A stretch of 43,324 nt of DNA from the IMG/VR virus record IMGVR_UViG_3300020202_000038, positions 1-43,324 of that record; one strand, written 5' to 3'. The position numbers and the translations under genes are program-made. Of this stretch, positions 30,199 to 37,027 are shown piece after piece (position 1 is the stretch's first letter; the number at the start of each line of letters is the position of its first letter). Origin of the DNA: a virus. The notes beneath the pieces are model-generated. The model saw nothing but the letters and a program-made list of their open reading frames with translations. It did not search any database and was not told the DNA's origin.

Positions 30199-31249
30199 AC
30201 TGCTATTGCTCGCATTATTTCTTCTGCGACTTGCGGGACAATCGCATTTCCAAGAGCTTTGAGTCGGGGAGTTCTGTCCAGCCTTCGGGGAAGCCCATCA
30301 TCCATTCGACAAAGGCGGGCTGCAACTTCAATCCAGTCCTGGCTCCAGTTCCACCCTTCGTCGCTCCGACCTCTACGAGACTGTCCACCGTGTCGCGAGG
30401 ATTCTTCTGGCTTGCTCCCTTCCAGTCTCGCGTGGCTGGTGTCGGAATCATGGATATCAGGCCGTGCAGATTCGTTGTCCCCGTATGACCCGATGGCCGT
30501 TTCTTCCCCGCGCTCACGTCCGCTCCGCCCGTCATGGTTCGCGGTGTCGGGAGCATCGCTATCCTGTCCATCAGCCCCACGCTGTGAGTATTCCCGTTCT
30601 TTGCTATGCGCCTTCCCGTGTGGGACAGCTTTGCGTTTGAGTGCTCCACTTCCTGCGTCGTTGCAGTGGGCAACAATCCATACCCTGTCTCGTCGGTGCG
30701 GCGCGTTGACGGAAACAGCTGGAATAACAAACGCTTGGACTTCGTAACCTTCGGCTTCCAAGTCAAGATGCACTTGTTCGAGAACCATGCCCTCGTTCCA
30801 AGTAACGAGGCCGCCAACGTTTTCACCGATGACCCACCTCGGATGAAACTCTCGTATGACTCGTAGCATCTCCGGCCAGAGATAGCGGTCGTCTTCCGTT
30901 CCGCGTCTTCGTCCAGCTTGGGAAAAAGGCTGGCAGGGGAAGCCACCTGTGAGGAGGTGAACTGATTGAACTTCTCCTGAATGCTCCCCACTCCCCGCGC
31001 TCGGTTTCTGAACCCCTTTAGTGCGCTCGTACTTGCGTCTTGGTTCTGCGGTGTTGGTAAGAGTCCTGATGTCCCCGTAGATTTCGGCCTCTGGCCAGTG
31101 CTTTTTAAGGATTGCTTGGGCGAATGGTTCGATGTCGCAGAAGATGTGTTCAACGTTGCCGAAAACTCGGTCAGCGGCAAGTGCAAACCCGCCGATGCCG
31201 GAAAAGAGGTCAATATGGAGTTTTTTTTTACAGGTAAGTGGGCTTTCAT
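30177..31249 (-). CDS. dcm: DNA (cytosine-5-) methyltransferase, start requires a -1 frame change
   Basis: All core motifs are present in one frame: DLFSGIGGFALAADR (motif I), TGGFPCQPFSQAG (motif IV, catalytic Cys), GENVGGL (motif VI), HRRDRVWIVA (motif VIII) and RLKALGNAIVPQ (motif X). That frame is open from 30177 up to a TGA at 31251-31253 but contains no ATG, GTG or TTG before motif I. The only good start, ATG 31249, is in another frame and reaches the motif frame by a -1 shift on A9 (31221-31229). With the shift the product is 357 aa starting MKAHLPVKKKLHIDLF. It methylates cytosine C5, probably to protect phage DNA from restriction. Confidence 0.85.
31218..31232 (-). promoter_or_regulatory. 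Slippery A9 run at the methyltransferase start
   Basis: In the start frame the codons read GTA AAA AAA AAC TCC; A AAA AAC is the classical -1 slippery heptamer. A one-base back-slip gives the methyltransferase frame. Transcriptional slippage on A9, or a one-base homopolymer deletion, are the alternatives. Confidence 0.6.
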
Positions 31250-31254
31250 GTCAT

Positions 31255-31276
31255 GGCTCCAAAGTTAAGGAGCCTT
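31255..31276 (-). promoter_or_regulatory. Hairpin holding the methyltransferase Shine-Dalgarno
   Basis: Minus strand GGCTCC, 8-nt loop TTAACTTT, GGAGCC, then ATGACATG. The only Shine-Dalgarno-like sequence (GGAG) is in the 3' arm of this perfect 6-bp stem, so translation start may be limited or regulated. Confidence 0.5.
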
Positions 31277-31290
31277 CTATTTATCTCTTA

Positions 31291-31299
31291 ACACTAACA
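31291..31299 (-). promoter_or_regulatory. Extended -10 promoter of the methyltransferase operon
   Basis: Minus strand TGT + TAGTGT then TAAG, identical in core to the GroEL box. The start point near 31284 gives a 35-nt leader containing the Shine-Dalgarno hairpin. Confidence 0.5.
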
Positions 31300-31363
31300 T
31301 GCGTAACGGTCAGCATGGAGCACTGTTCACAGTCTTGACATGCTGCGAGACGGTATGTGTAGA

Positions 31364-31389
31364 CGAAAAAAATCTCCCCGAAGGGAGAT
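31364..31389 (-). terminator. Rho-independent terminator of the primase gene
   Basis: Minus strand AATCTCCC, TTCG loop, GGGAGATT, then TTTTT. Perfect 8-bp stem and a good U-run, 36 nt after the stop codon. Confidence 0.88.
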
Positions 31390-31424
31390 TAAGGAGCCAC
31401 CTAGCAGCTCGCTCTCGGGAACGG

Positions 31425-32060
31425 TCAGCCTGCCTTCTTGAGCGGGATGACGTTTGTCTGCTTGGAAATGTTGTCGGGGAACTTGAGCACGGGTTGCAGC
31501 CCCGCCGCGAAGCCCATGAAGCCCGCGAGCTCGCCGTCCTTGTAGAGCGGGAACACCACACGTCCACGAAGCAGACCGCGCCCGTCGTAGCCTATGCCGA
31601 GGCTTTCGGCTACTTCGGGGGACAGGCCGAGTGCCTGGACAGCTTCATGCTCGTGCAGGAGCCTTGCAGCCACCCTTTCGAGCTTGTCTTCCTGGGGAGC
31701 CTGGGGCTCCGGCTTCGGGGCTGGCACGATCTTTGCTGTACTAGTACCGGTACCTTGTACCGTAGAACTGGTACCCGTACCCATTCCAGCCTGGTCGGCG
31801 ATGAACACGGCCGCGTCCTTCACCGGAATCCCCTCGATGTGCGAGACGAGGGCGATGAGATCCCCGCCCTTCTTGTCCGCGAAGCAGTAGAACGCGCCCT
31901 TGGACGGCGTTACCACCAGCTCACGTCCGCCCGTTGTCTTGCACGCGGGGCAGATTCCGCGGAGCTGACTTCCCGACGCTTTCATTTCTAAGCCGAGCAT
32001 GTCCACGACTTGCTCGATGCTGACGGCGCTCTTGAGAGCACCAAAATCCACGAAGGCCAT
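31425..32060 (-). CDS. CHC2 zinc-finger primase-type protein (truncated)
   Basis: 211 aa from the ATG at 32060, with Shine-Dalgarno AAAGGAG. Residues 8-90 match the DnaG zinc domain (RGICPAC ... GAFYCFADKKGGDLIALV). The second CxxC of the family is here CFAD: Cys59 is kept but Cys62 has become Asp. After a Thr/Pro linker, residues 125-211 resemble the start of a Toprim_N domain (LGIGYDGRGLLRGRVVFPLY). No catalytic TOPRIM acidic motif is present, so it is not a full primase. It may bind ssDNA or act with a host primase. Confidence 0.8.
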   Translation of the reverse strand: MAFVDFGALKSAVSIEQVVDMLGLEMKASGSQLRGICPACKTTGGRELVVTPSKGAFYCFADKKGGDLIALVSHIEGIPVKDAAVFIADQAGMGTGTSSTVQGTGTSTAKIVPAPKPEPQAPQEDKLERVAARLLHEHEAVQALGLSPEVAESLGIGYDGRGLLRGRVVFPLYKDGELAGFMGFAAGLQPVLKFPDNISKQTNVIPLKKAG

Positions 32061-32081
32061 GATGCGTCTCCTTTGAAAAGA

Positions 32082-32098
32082 CCAGCGAGAAGTGCTGG
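32082..32098 (-). promoter_or_regulatory. Shared leader hairpin, copy 2 (upstream of CHC2 primase)
   Basis: The same 17-mer as at 28119-28135 (minus strand CCAGC, ACTTCTC, GCTGG), here 21 nt before the ATG and followed by TCTTTTCAAAGGAG. Identity through both stem and loop argues for a common regulator. Confidence 0.5.
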
Positions 32099-32184
32099 TG
32101 GGGAGTCCCGCATTTTTAAGATACGCGTCGCTGCAGCAATTTGTACCCGTCGGTTGTCCCCCATCAGCACTCCTGTCTGTCAAA

Positions 32185-32193
32185 ACACTATCA
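32185..32193 (-). promoter_or_regulatory. Extended -10 promoter of the primase gene
   Basis: Minus strand TGA + TAGTGT, the common phage box. GTGGAC 17 nt upstream is a poor -35. The start point would be near 32178, giving a leader of about 118 nt that contains the shared hairpin. Confidence 0.45.
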
Positions 32194-32213
32194 CGCTATG
32201 CACACCAGTCCAC

Positions 32214-32241
32214 TTGCGGAGCGTGGATAACGAGGTAGCTT
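32214..32241 (+). promoter_or_regulatory. Promoter candidate of the small rightward gene
   Basis: TTGCGG (32214-32219), 16-nt spacer, TAGCTT (32236-32241). It is followed by a short leader with AAGGAG before the ATG at 32275. Divergent from the primase promoter. Confidence 0.4.
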
Positions 32242-32274
32242 TTAAGAGGGAATGTTCCCGCAAGGAGATTTGAA

Positions 32275-32466
32275 ATGGCGAATGGTGAACCCGGCCGCAA
32301 GCCGGACTACAAGGTTCTCGTCTCCCGCGAGGGGAAAGACAAGACGTTTTACAACCAGGTGGGCGTGGGCTGGGCGGTCAAGAACGACGGCATCAGCATC
32401 CAGCTCGACGCGCTGCCCGTGGATGGCAAGCTCGTGATGTTCCCTTTCCGGGAAGACGACAAGTGA
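32275..32466 (+). CDS. Small conserved mobile-element protein (63 aa)
   Basis: It has a good Shine-Dalgarno (AAGGAGATTTGAA before the ATG). The sequence pattern GKDKTFYNQVGVGWAVKNDG then ISIQLDALPVDGKLVMFP matches a small protein family that I associate with proteobacterial phages and ICEs; its function is not known. It is probably an all-beta fold. It is a single-gene unit with its own promoter and terminator, transcribed opposite to its neighbours. Confidence 0.75.
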   Translation: MANGEPGRKPDYKVLVSREGKDKTFYNQVGVGWAVKNDGISIQLDALPVDGKLVMFPFREDDK

Positions 32467-32471
32467 ACCAC

Positions 32472-32499
32472 GACGCCTCGAAAGGGGCGTCACTCTTTT
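32472..32499 (+). terminator. Terminator after the small rightward gene
   Basis: GACGCCTC, GAAA tetraloop, GGGGCGTC (8 bp with one GU), then ACTCTTTTG. Strong stem, medium U-run. It overlaps the last bases of the convergent replication-relaxation gene. Confidence 0.7.
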
Positions 32500-33350
32500 G
32501 ATAGGTCGAACTTTCCGTGCGCCGAATCCCACCCGTCGAGGATGTCGTTCAGAATCGGCGGGATTTTCCACGGTGAACCGAACGTTGGCAGCGTCTTGAA
32601 GAGGAATCGCTTCGAGAGCTTCGGGTCGAGTTGGTGCATTTCTTCCATGAGGCTGTTCTTGCGCGTCTCGTTCGTCGTGACTGTGAGCACCATGAGCTTC
32701 GGGATGCCCCACTCCTCGAACAACCTGCGTTCCATGACTTCGATGTAGCCCACGAGCTTCTTTCCGAAATCGGTCTGGTCGGTGGTGCGGTGGATTGGCT
32801 CGGTAGCGCGGTCGATTTCTACCGCGAAGAAACGATGCGAGTCCCCGTACCCTATCCCGAACAGTTCATCAGGGATGAGAGCCTTCGGGGAGATTTCCAG
32901 GCGCATCGAGGAGTCATGCCGAGAAAGGATGTCATGCCGCCCGACGAATTTCAGAGCTGCCGCGTCGAGACACATTTCCATCGAAGACATGACGCAGGCA
33001 CCCATGAGGCGATGCACAAAGGGGTCAGTGCGCTTCAGGTACTTCGAGGGCGTAATGAGAGCCTCAGATTTCTTGGTGAGGTCGTAGGTGATGAACTGAT
33101 ACCTGGCGTGGAAGTTGTTGAACTGCTCCGCAGGCCGCATCAAATAGCCCTCGTTGAAGAGGTCGGTGAGGCGGTGCTGGAAGTCGTTGAAGTCCTTGCG
33201 GCCTGAGTACGGGAAGAGGTAGTTGGTTGGCAGATGCCCGTGGCGGTGAATCGCGTTGAAAACAGCAATGTCACGCTCGGTTATTTCGAGCTTCTTTCCA
33301 AGCGACTGCGGCGGCGCGAAGCGTATGCGCCGCTTGAGTGTGTCGTGCAT
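32490..33350 (-). CDS. Replication-relaxation family protein
   Basis: 286 aa. The N-terminus LEITERDIAVFNAIHRHGHL then FQHRLTDLFNEGYLMRPAE is a winged-helix of the Replic_Relax type. The second half has DELFGIGYGDSHRFFAVEID, the nuclease-like core (D...E.D) found in this family, followed by KKLVGYIEVMERRLFEEWG. Replic_Relax proteins are typical of plasmids and integrated mobilisable elements and usually neighbour TraG/FtsK-like ATPases, as here. It probably binds an origin or transfer site. It starts 9 nt after the ATPase stop with a GAGGTATG context. Confidence 0.78.
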   Translation of the reverse strand: MHDTLKRRIRFAPPQSLGKKLEITERDIAVFNAIHRHGHLPTNYLFPYSGRKDFNDFQHRLTDLFNEGYLMRPAEQFNNFHARYQFITYDLTKKSEALITPSKYLKRTDPFVHRLMGACVMSSMEMCLDAAALKFVGRHDILSRHDSSMRLEISPKALIPDELFGIGYGDSHRFFAVEIDRATEPIHRTTDQTDFGKKLVGYIEVMERRLFEEWGIPKLMVLTVTTNETRKNSLMEEMHQLDPKLSKRFLFKTLPTFGSPWKIPPILNDILDGWDSAHGKFDLSKE

Positions 33351-33359
33351 ACCTCAAGG

Positions 33360-34886
33360 CTACCATTTACCTGCCTCTGTGCCATCACCTTCTTCGGGTG
33401 TGGATAGTTTCACGGGCAACGGTGAAGCGGCATGTTTCACATGAGACGCAGTAAACGCTATGGGCTTGATTTTGAGATTCAGAGGATGGTCGAGAAACCC
33501 ATGCCCGTACAGCGCGAAGTTGTAGTCCTGACGGTGAATGAGCTGGTCGGGATCGAGCTTAACAAGCCGTGCGAGTTTCTGTGCGTCCTCAGGTACCACT
33601 CTCCCCACGTACTTCGTTGCCATCGAAAGCACGGCCTGTTCTGTTGAGGAAGGAAACTGGCTCAAACGCTGGTGGCTCAAGGTCAAACACACCCTTGCTT
33701 CCCGTGCGCGGTCAATGATTTCTTCAATGTACTCATTCAAATACACGTCGCTCTCGTCAATGTAGACGAAGGCATACCGCTTGTTTTGTCGTTGCTTGAC
33801 GGCACTCGCCAGAAGCGCGATGACAAACCGCCCGATGAAGGGGGCAGCAAGTTCGTCAAATGAACTGGTATCAAGCAGAAGCACACGGCCGTCATCTATC
33901 ACTTCCCGCAAGTCGAGGGTTGTTTCACGGGAAAAGATGGCGCGAACAGTGTCGTCGTGCAAGAGTTTGTCAAAACGCCACGCGAGTTGACTGTCAGTGT
34001 CCCTGTATCTTGCCGGAGGGTGGGCAATGAGGTACTGCAACTCGGTAATGTTCTTGGCCTGCTTCGCACACTCCATGATGAAGGCCTGTTGTTTCGCGGT
34101 CAGCCCTGCTTCGAGGGATTCAAAGACATACAGGAGAAGTGAGGAGCTGAGTCGAAGGAGGTTTAACCCTACACCTGACCAATCGAAGATAGCCGTCATC
34201 CGGTCGCACGGGATTTGCGAGAGAGCGGGTACTAAATCGCCCTTGGGGGACATGACGGTGACTGAGGCATCGGTCTGCATGTCGTGGTGAACGAGCTTCT
34301 TTATGAGTTCCGACTTCCCCGTGCCTGAGACACCAGTGATGAGGGTGTGCTGCGGTCGCTTCTCTTTCGGGGTTTCGTAGGAGACTCTGAACTTCAGCAA
34401 GTCCCGAAACGGATGCGGGATGTAGGGCTGGACATTCGGCTCTTTGAGTTCGCGCAGTTGGTCTTGCGCTTCCCTGAGTTTGGTTCGCTCCCAGGCTACG
34501 TTCTCGCCCTTGTCGCGGTGTTCTATCTGGTAGTGGTACGTGCTGATTTGGTCTTTGAGGTAGGCCCGTTGGCTGACGTAGTAATCGTGGTGCCAGTTCT
34601 GTGCCAGCGAAAAGAGAAACGGGTCGTCGTCCTGAATCCCTGCAAGGGCTTTGAGCGTAGTGGTAAACGGCCCACGGGTAGGTTCATAGATGGGCGGCAA
34701 GCGAGAGAAGATGTAGACAAGCCCCTTGGCAAAGAGGAGCGGGTCATTTCCACGAAGGCCAGGGAAATTACCTTCAATCTCACTCTGCGCCATAACTGCG
34801 AGCACGGGAATGAGCGAATCCGGCAGGCGGCGTCCTCTGCTCTTCTGGTCTTCGATGAGCGGGTCGATGAAGTCACTCGGCTTCAC
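33360..34886 (-). CDS. TraG/HerA-type DNA-translocating ATPase
   Basis: 508 aa from a GTG at 34886, overlapping the membrane-protein end by 14 nt. Walker A is GVSGTGKS (185-192), followed by SVTVMSPKGDLVPAL. Walker B is FVYIDESDVYL (from 373), then ARVCLTLSHQRLSQFP, the sensor region of type IV coupling/HerA-FtsK ATPases. The N-terminal 160 residues are helical and charged. There is no TM segment; the adjacent membrane protein could supply one. It probably moves DNA with ATP. A phage with its own terminase does not need it for packaging, so mobilisation or segregation is inferred. Confidence 0.82.
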   Translation of the reverse strand: MKPSDFIDPLIEDQKSRGRRLPDSLIPVLAVMAQSEIEGNFPGLRGNDPLLFAKGLVYIFSRLPPIYEPTRGPFTTTLKALAGIQDDDPFLFSLAQNWHHDYYVSQRAYLKDQISTYHYQIEHRDKGENVAWERTKLREAQDQLRELKEPNVQPYIPHPFRDLLKFRVSYETPKEKRPQHTLITGVSGTGKSELIKKLVHHDMQTDASVTVMSPKGDLVPALSQIPCDRMTAIFDWSGVGLNLLRLSSSLLLYVFESLEAGLTAKQQAFIMECAKQAKNITELQYLIAHPPARYRDTDSQLAWRFDKLLHDDTVRAIFSRETTLDLREVIDDGRVLLLDTSSFDELAAPFIGRFVIALLASAVKQRQNKRYAFVYIDESDVYLNEYIEEIIDRAREARVCLTLSHQRLSQFPSSTEQAVLSMATKYVGRVVPEDAQKLARLVKLDPDQLIHRQDYNFALYGHGFLDHPLNLKIKPIAFTASHVKHAASPLPVKLSTPEEGDGTEAGKW

Positions 34887-35325
34887 GATTCTTCTTCAGA
34901 AGTTCGGCGATTTCTTGCTGCAAAGAGGGAGCGGGTGGAGGGGTGGGCGCGGGGGTGTTCTTTAGTGCATCTTGCGCGTCGAGGCATTCAGACTGTGCCT
35001 GTAGCTCAAGAAGACGGCGCGGGATGTAGATGTAGGTGTAGTAATACAGACACGCAGCTAAAACTGGGTAGAAGCACACGAAGACAACGAGCGCCCAGTC
35101 AGGGAGCGGGTCGCCTACTCGCAGAAAGTCCGGCCGATATTTGTATTCGATATACGCTACCGTGAGAAGAACAAGTTCAACACAGAAATCAAATTTGAGA
35201 TGAACTGAAAAGGGTACTCCGTCGGGATACCTTCGGTCGATGGCTGCGGAGACGCGAGGGGCGAACAAGGCGAACGAACCAACAACTAAGATGGTAAGAA
35301 GAACATAGGCAAAGAAGGTCTCCAT
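34873..35325 (-). CDS. Membrane protein of the ATPase cassette
   Basis: About 150 aa (ATG at 35325; a GTG 3 nt earlier is also possible). Three hydrophobic segments: FFAYVLLTILVVGSFALFAP, VELVLLTVAYIEYKY and WALVVFVCFYPVLAACLYYY. A cytoplasmic tail follows, with a Pro-rich linker (PAPTPPPAP) and a helix (LQQEIAELLKKNREAE). A membrane anchor with a cytoplasmic helix beside a TraG-like ATPase fits a docking subunit. The family is unrecognised. Confidence 0.65.
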   Translation of the reverse strand: METFFAYVLLTILVVGSFALFAPRVSAAIDRRYPDGVPFSVHLKFDFCVELVLLTVAYIEYKYRPDFLRVGDPLPDWALVVFVCFYPVLAACLYYYTYIYIPRRLLELQAQSECLDAQDALKNTPAPTPPPAPSLQQEIAELLKKNREAE

Positions 35326-35374
35326 CACGCGGTCTCCTGTCTTCTCTTGGGGCTTCGCTCTCGGAACGGTTGAG

Positions 35375-36154
35375 CTAGTTTATAGCCAACTCGATAGCCG
35401 TCGTCCATCCTTTGGTGTGGGCGGCGTAGCCGGAGTAGTCTGCGAGCACTTCCGCATCCTTGGCGGTGCAGTGGTGTCCCTGCTTGTCTTCGATGAGAAG
35501 CAGGCTGTTGCGCATCTTTTCTGGCACTTCATCAAGGAAGTTCACGCCCGCGATGAGGCGGTTCTGCCGGATGAGAGTTGAGTGTCCTGGCTGGGAATAG
35601 AAACCGAAATCCGGTATGACTACTGTGTGAGGGTACTGCGCGATGAACAGGTTTGCCAGCACGAAGCTCTCGAACTCGCCAAACTCGGCGCGATTGAGCC
35701 GCAGTAACACTACACCGTCGGCTGAAAAGTTTAGCGGCTTGCACAGAATGTCTTTGAGGTCAGGCGAGAACAGGATGTCGTCAAGGACACCGAGGGCTTC
35801 CGCAATCGCTGGGTCACGCTTGTTGCCTTTGATTTGGTTGAGGCGCGTGTGACTCAGGAGAAGTTTGGCGAGTGCTCTCCGGCCGTTGCGAACGGTGAGC
35901 GTGTTTTCTCCTTGCGGATACGCAGAGTAGATTGCGTTTGCGAGATTCCGTGCGCGGCGAGGGTCGATGTCTTTGAGAGGGTTGAAATGGTGTTTGGTAA
36001 CGTCGAAGTGAGTAACGTCCCAGGTCTTTGGAAAAGTGAGGGCGTCAATCATCTCCCCGTCGTCAACGAGGAGGAAGCGTCTCGGTCGATGGTGTGAGTC
36101 AAGTAAAAGGTTGAGGATGGACGACTTGTCCTTCCCTACCGTGAGGTGGTTCAT
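35375..36154 (-). CDS. Degenerate second HerA/TraG-like ATPase domain
   Basis: 259 aa from the ATG at 36154 (a TTG at 36166 is in frame, and the frame is open without another start to about 36233). It aligns by eye with the ATPase at 33360: LTVGKDKSSIL sits where the Walker A should be but lacks GxxGxGK. FLLVDDGEMIDAL corresponds to TVMSPKGDLVPAL, and HFDVTKHHFNPLKD to DWSGVGLNLL. No clear Walker B Asp-Glu is seen (VVIPDFGFYS). It is probably an ATPase-dead partner or a decayed duplicate. The upstream in-frame GLYLHQP suggests the start may be lost or non-standard. It has no Shine-Dalgarno and no obvious promoter. Confidence 0.6.
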   Translation of the reverse strand: MNHLTVGKDKSSILNLLLDSHHRPRRFLLVDDGEMIDALTFPKTWDVTHFDVTKHHFNPLKDIDPRRARNLANAIYSAYPQGENTLTVRNGRRALAKLLLSHTRLNQIKGNKRDPAIAEALGVLDDILFSPDLKDILCKPLNFSADGVVLLRLNRAEFGEFESFVLANLFIAQYPHTVVIPDFGFYSQPGHSTLIRQNRLIAGVNFLDEVPEKMRNSLLLIEDKQGHHCTAKDAEVLADYSGYAAHTKGWTTAIELAIN

Positions 36155-36180
36155 GGGCTGGTGCAAGTAGAGCCCGCGCC

Positions 36181-36474
36181 TTGCAGGGTGCTTGCCGCCA
36201 GCCCTGAAACAAGGTACAGGTCTGCAACCAGTCTACGGTAGCACCGCGCTTGGCGCGACGTGTATAAGTGCCGCATCCAGTCCGTCTGTGTGCCGTGAGG
36301 CCACGACCCCTGGGCTTCTCCGAGTGTCCGTTAGGACGCGAGGACTTCAGCCATCACTCGGTAGAGGGATGTGGGAGCACAGGGGTCGTGGGCGATAGCC
36401 CATGCGGACTGGTGCGGAATGGTGAGCCGTTAGGCGGTATGGTCAGCGTCTCGTCGCTGGGAAAAGCACCATAC
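36181..36474. ncRNA. Candidate structured noncoding RNA (about 295 nt)
   Basis: No plausible gene lies here, but the region folds densely. CCGCA-T-CCAGTCCG (36271-36284) pairs with CGGACTGGTGCGG (36405-36417). Inside it, CCACGACCCCTG (36301-36312) pairs with CAGGGGTCGTGG (36380-36391). Inside that, CCGAGTG (36320-36326) pairs with CACTCGG (36355-36361), enclosing GTCC-GTTA-GGAC. Side hairpins are CGCGC/GCGCG (36245-36257) and the nested GTATGGT/ACCATAC with CAGCG/CGCTG (36437-36474). CCGTTAGG occurs twice in loops. The strand is unknown; no tRNA, tmRNA or RNase P signature is recognised. Confidence 0.6.
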
Positions 36475-36501
36475 AGATTGGTGGTGCGTGTGTGGATGCA
36501 C

Positions 36502-36532
36502 AAAAAAAGGCCGGAGTGGTTAGCTCCGGCCT
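36502..36532 (-). terminator. Rho-independent terminator after the AlpA-like gene
   Basis: Minus strand AGGCCGGAG, 7-nt loop, CTCCGGCCT, then TTTTTTG. Perfect 9-bp stem with a long U-run, 11 nt beyond the stop codon. It isolates AlpA from the structured region and the ATPase cassette, so these need another promoter or readthrough. Confidence 0.92.
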
Positions 36533-36543
36533 CGGTAGCTCCG

Positions 36544-36795
36544 CTAGGAGCTGCTTCGTTTGCTGGCACGCTTGGCAATCCAGTCAAGCACCTCGGCTTC
36601 CAGGTACCCGCGACGACACCAAACTTGATTCATTCCTGCTCGCTTTCCTTTCTTGCAGACCTTCAGGTCTGACAATGAGAATGGCTTGGGGAACGTCTCG
36701 TCGTAGGAATCGTCGTCTGGGTCGTTCTTCCTGTAAATCGTGGCGCGGGACAGGCTCGTCAAGTCGCTCACCTGCTTCACGCTTAGAACACGCAT
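36544..36795 (-). CDS. AlpA/excisionase-like MerR-type HTH protein
   Basis: 83 aa from the ATG at 36795 with Shine-Dalgarno GGAGAG. The sequence VLSVKQVSDLTSLSRATIYR (HTH) followed by FPKPFSLSDLK, RRGYLEAEVLDWIAKRA is typical of AlpA-family regulators and small excisionases. It is divergent from the integrase across a 300-bp region with repeats, so it probably acts as excision factor and/or regulator of the integrase. Confidence 0.85.
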   Translation of the reverse strand: MRVLSVKQVSDLTSLSRATIYRKNDPDDDSYDETFPKPFSLSDLKVCKKGKRAGMNQVWCRRGYLEAEVLDWIAKRASKRSSS

Positions 36796-36845
36796 TGCAA
36801 CTCTCCAGTGAGCGTTGCAACGGCCTTTCAAGCGGGATGCTCTAA

Positions 36846-37006
36846 GGCGTCTCAATTGTACTCGTGCTGTAACAGGAACGGTGTGGAGGCTAGAGTGAAG
36901 CTAAGAGTACCGTAACCCGTTGATTTCGTTCTGCTTTTCCCAGCTTGACAGGTTACACAAACAATAGCATGATGGGCGTCTCAGGGCGACTCATTGCGTC
37001 TCTAAG
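36846..37006. repeat. GGCGTCTCA-type repeats between AlpA and integrase
   Basis: GGCGTCTCA occurs at 36846-36854 and 36975-36983, with near copies GGCGACTCA (36985-36993) and GCGTCTCTAA (36996-37005). The last is flanked by TCTAAG, which also begins the first (36841-36846). The cluster lies in the region typical for excisionase and integrase arm sites or attP. A TTGACA at 36945-36950 with CATGAT 17 nt later may be a further promoter. Confidence 0.45.
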
Positions 37007-37027
37007 TCCTTGATTTTTAAAAGGAAA

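Noticed and set aside
29917-30747. 276-aa plus-strand ORF opposite the deaminase and methyltransferase
   Set aside because: It overlaps two well-supported minus-strand genes with conserved motifs, has no recognisable domain, and has a low-complexity Ser/Cys-rich composition.
30215-31249. 344-aa minus-strand ORF starting at the methyltransferase ATG
   Set aside because: All conserved methyltransferase motifs are in the neighbouring frame. Only the first nine or so codons of this frame are used before the A9 shift.
36181-36474. tmRNA, RNase P RNA, group I intron or ribozyme at this site
   Set aside because: I see none of their conserved core sequences or the tag frame, so the RNA is left unassigned.
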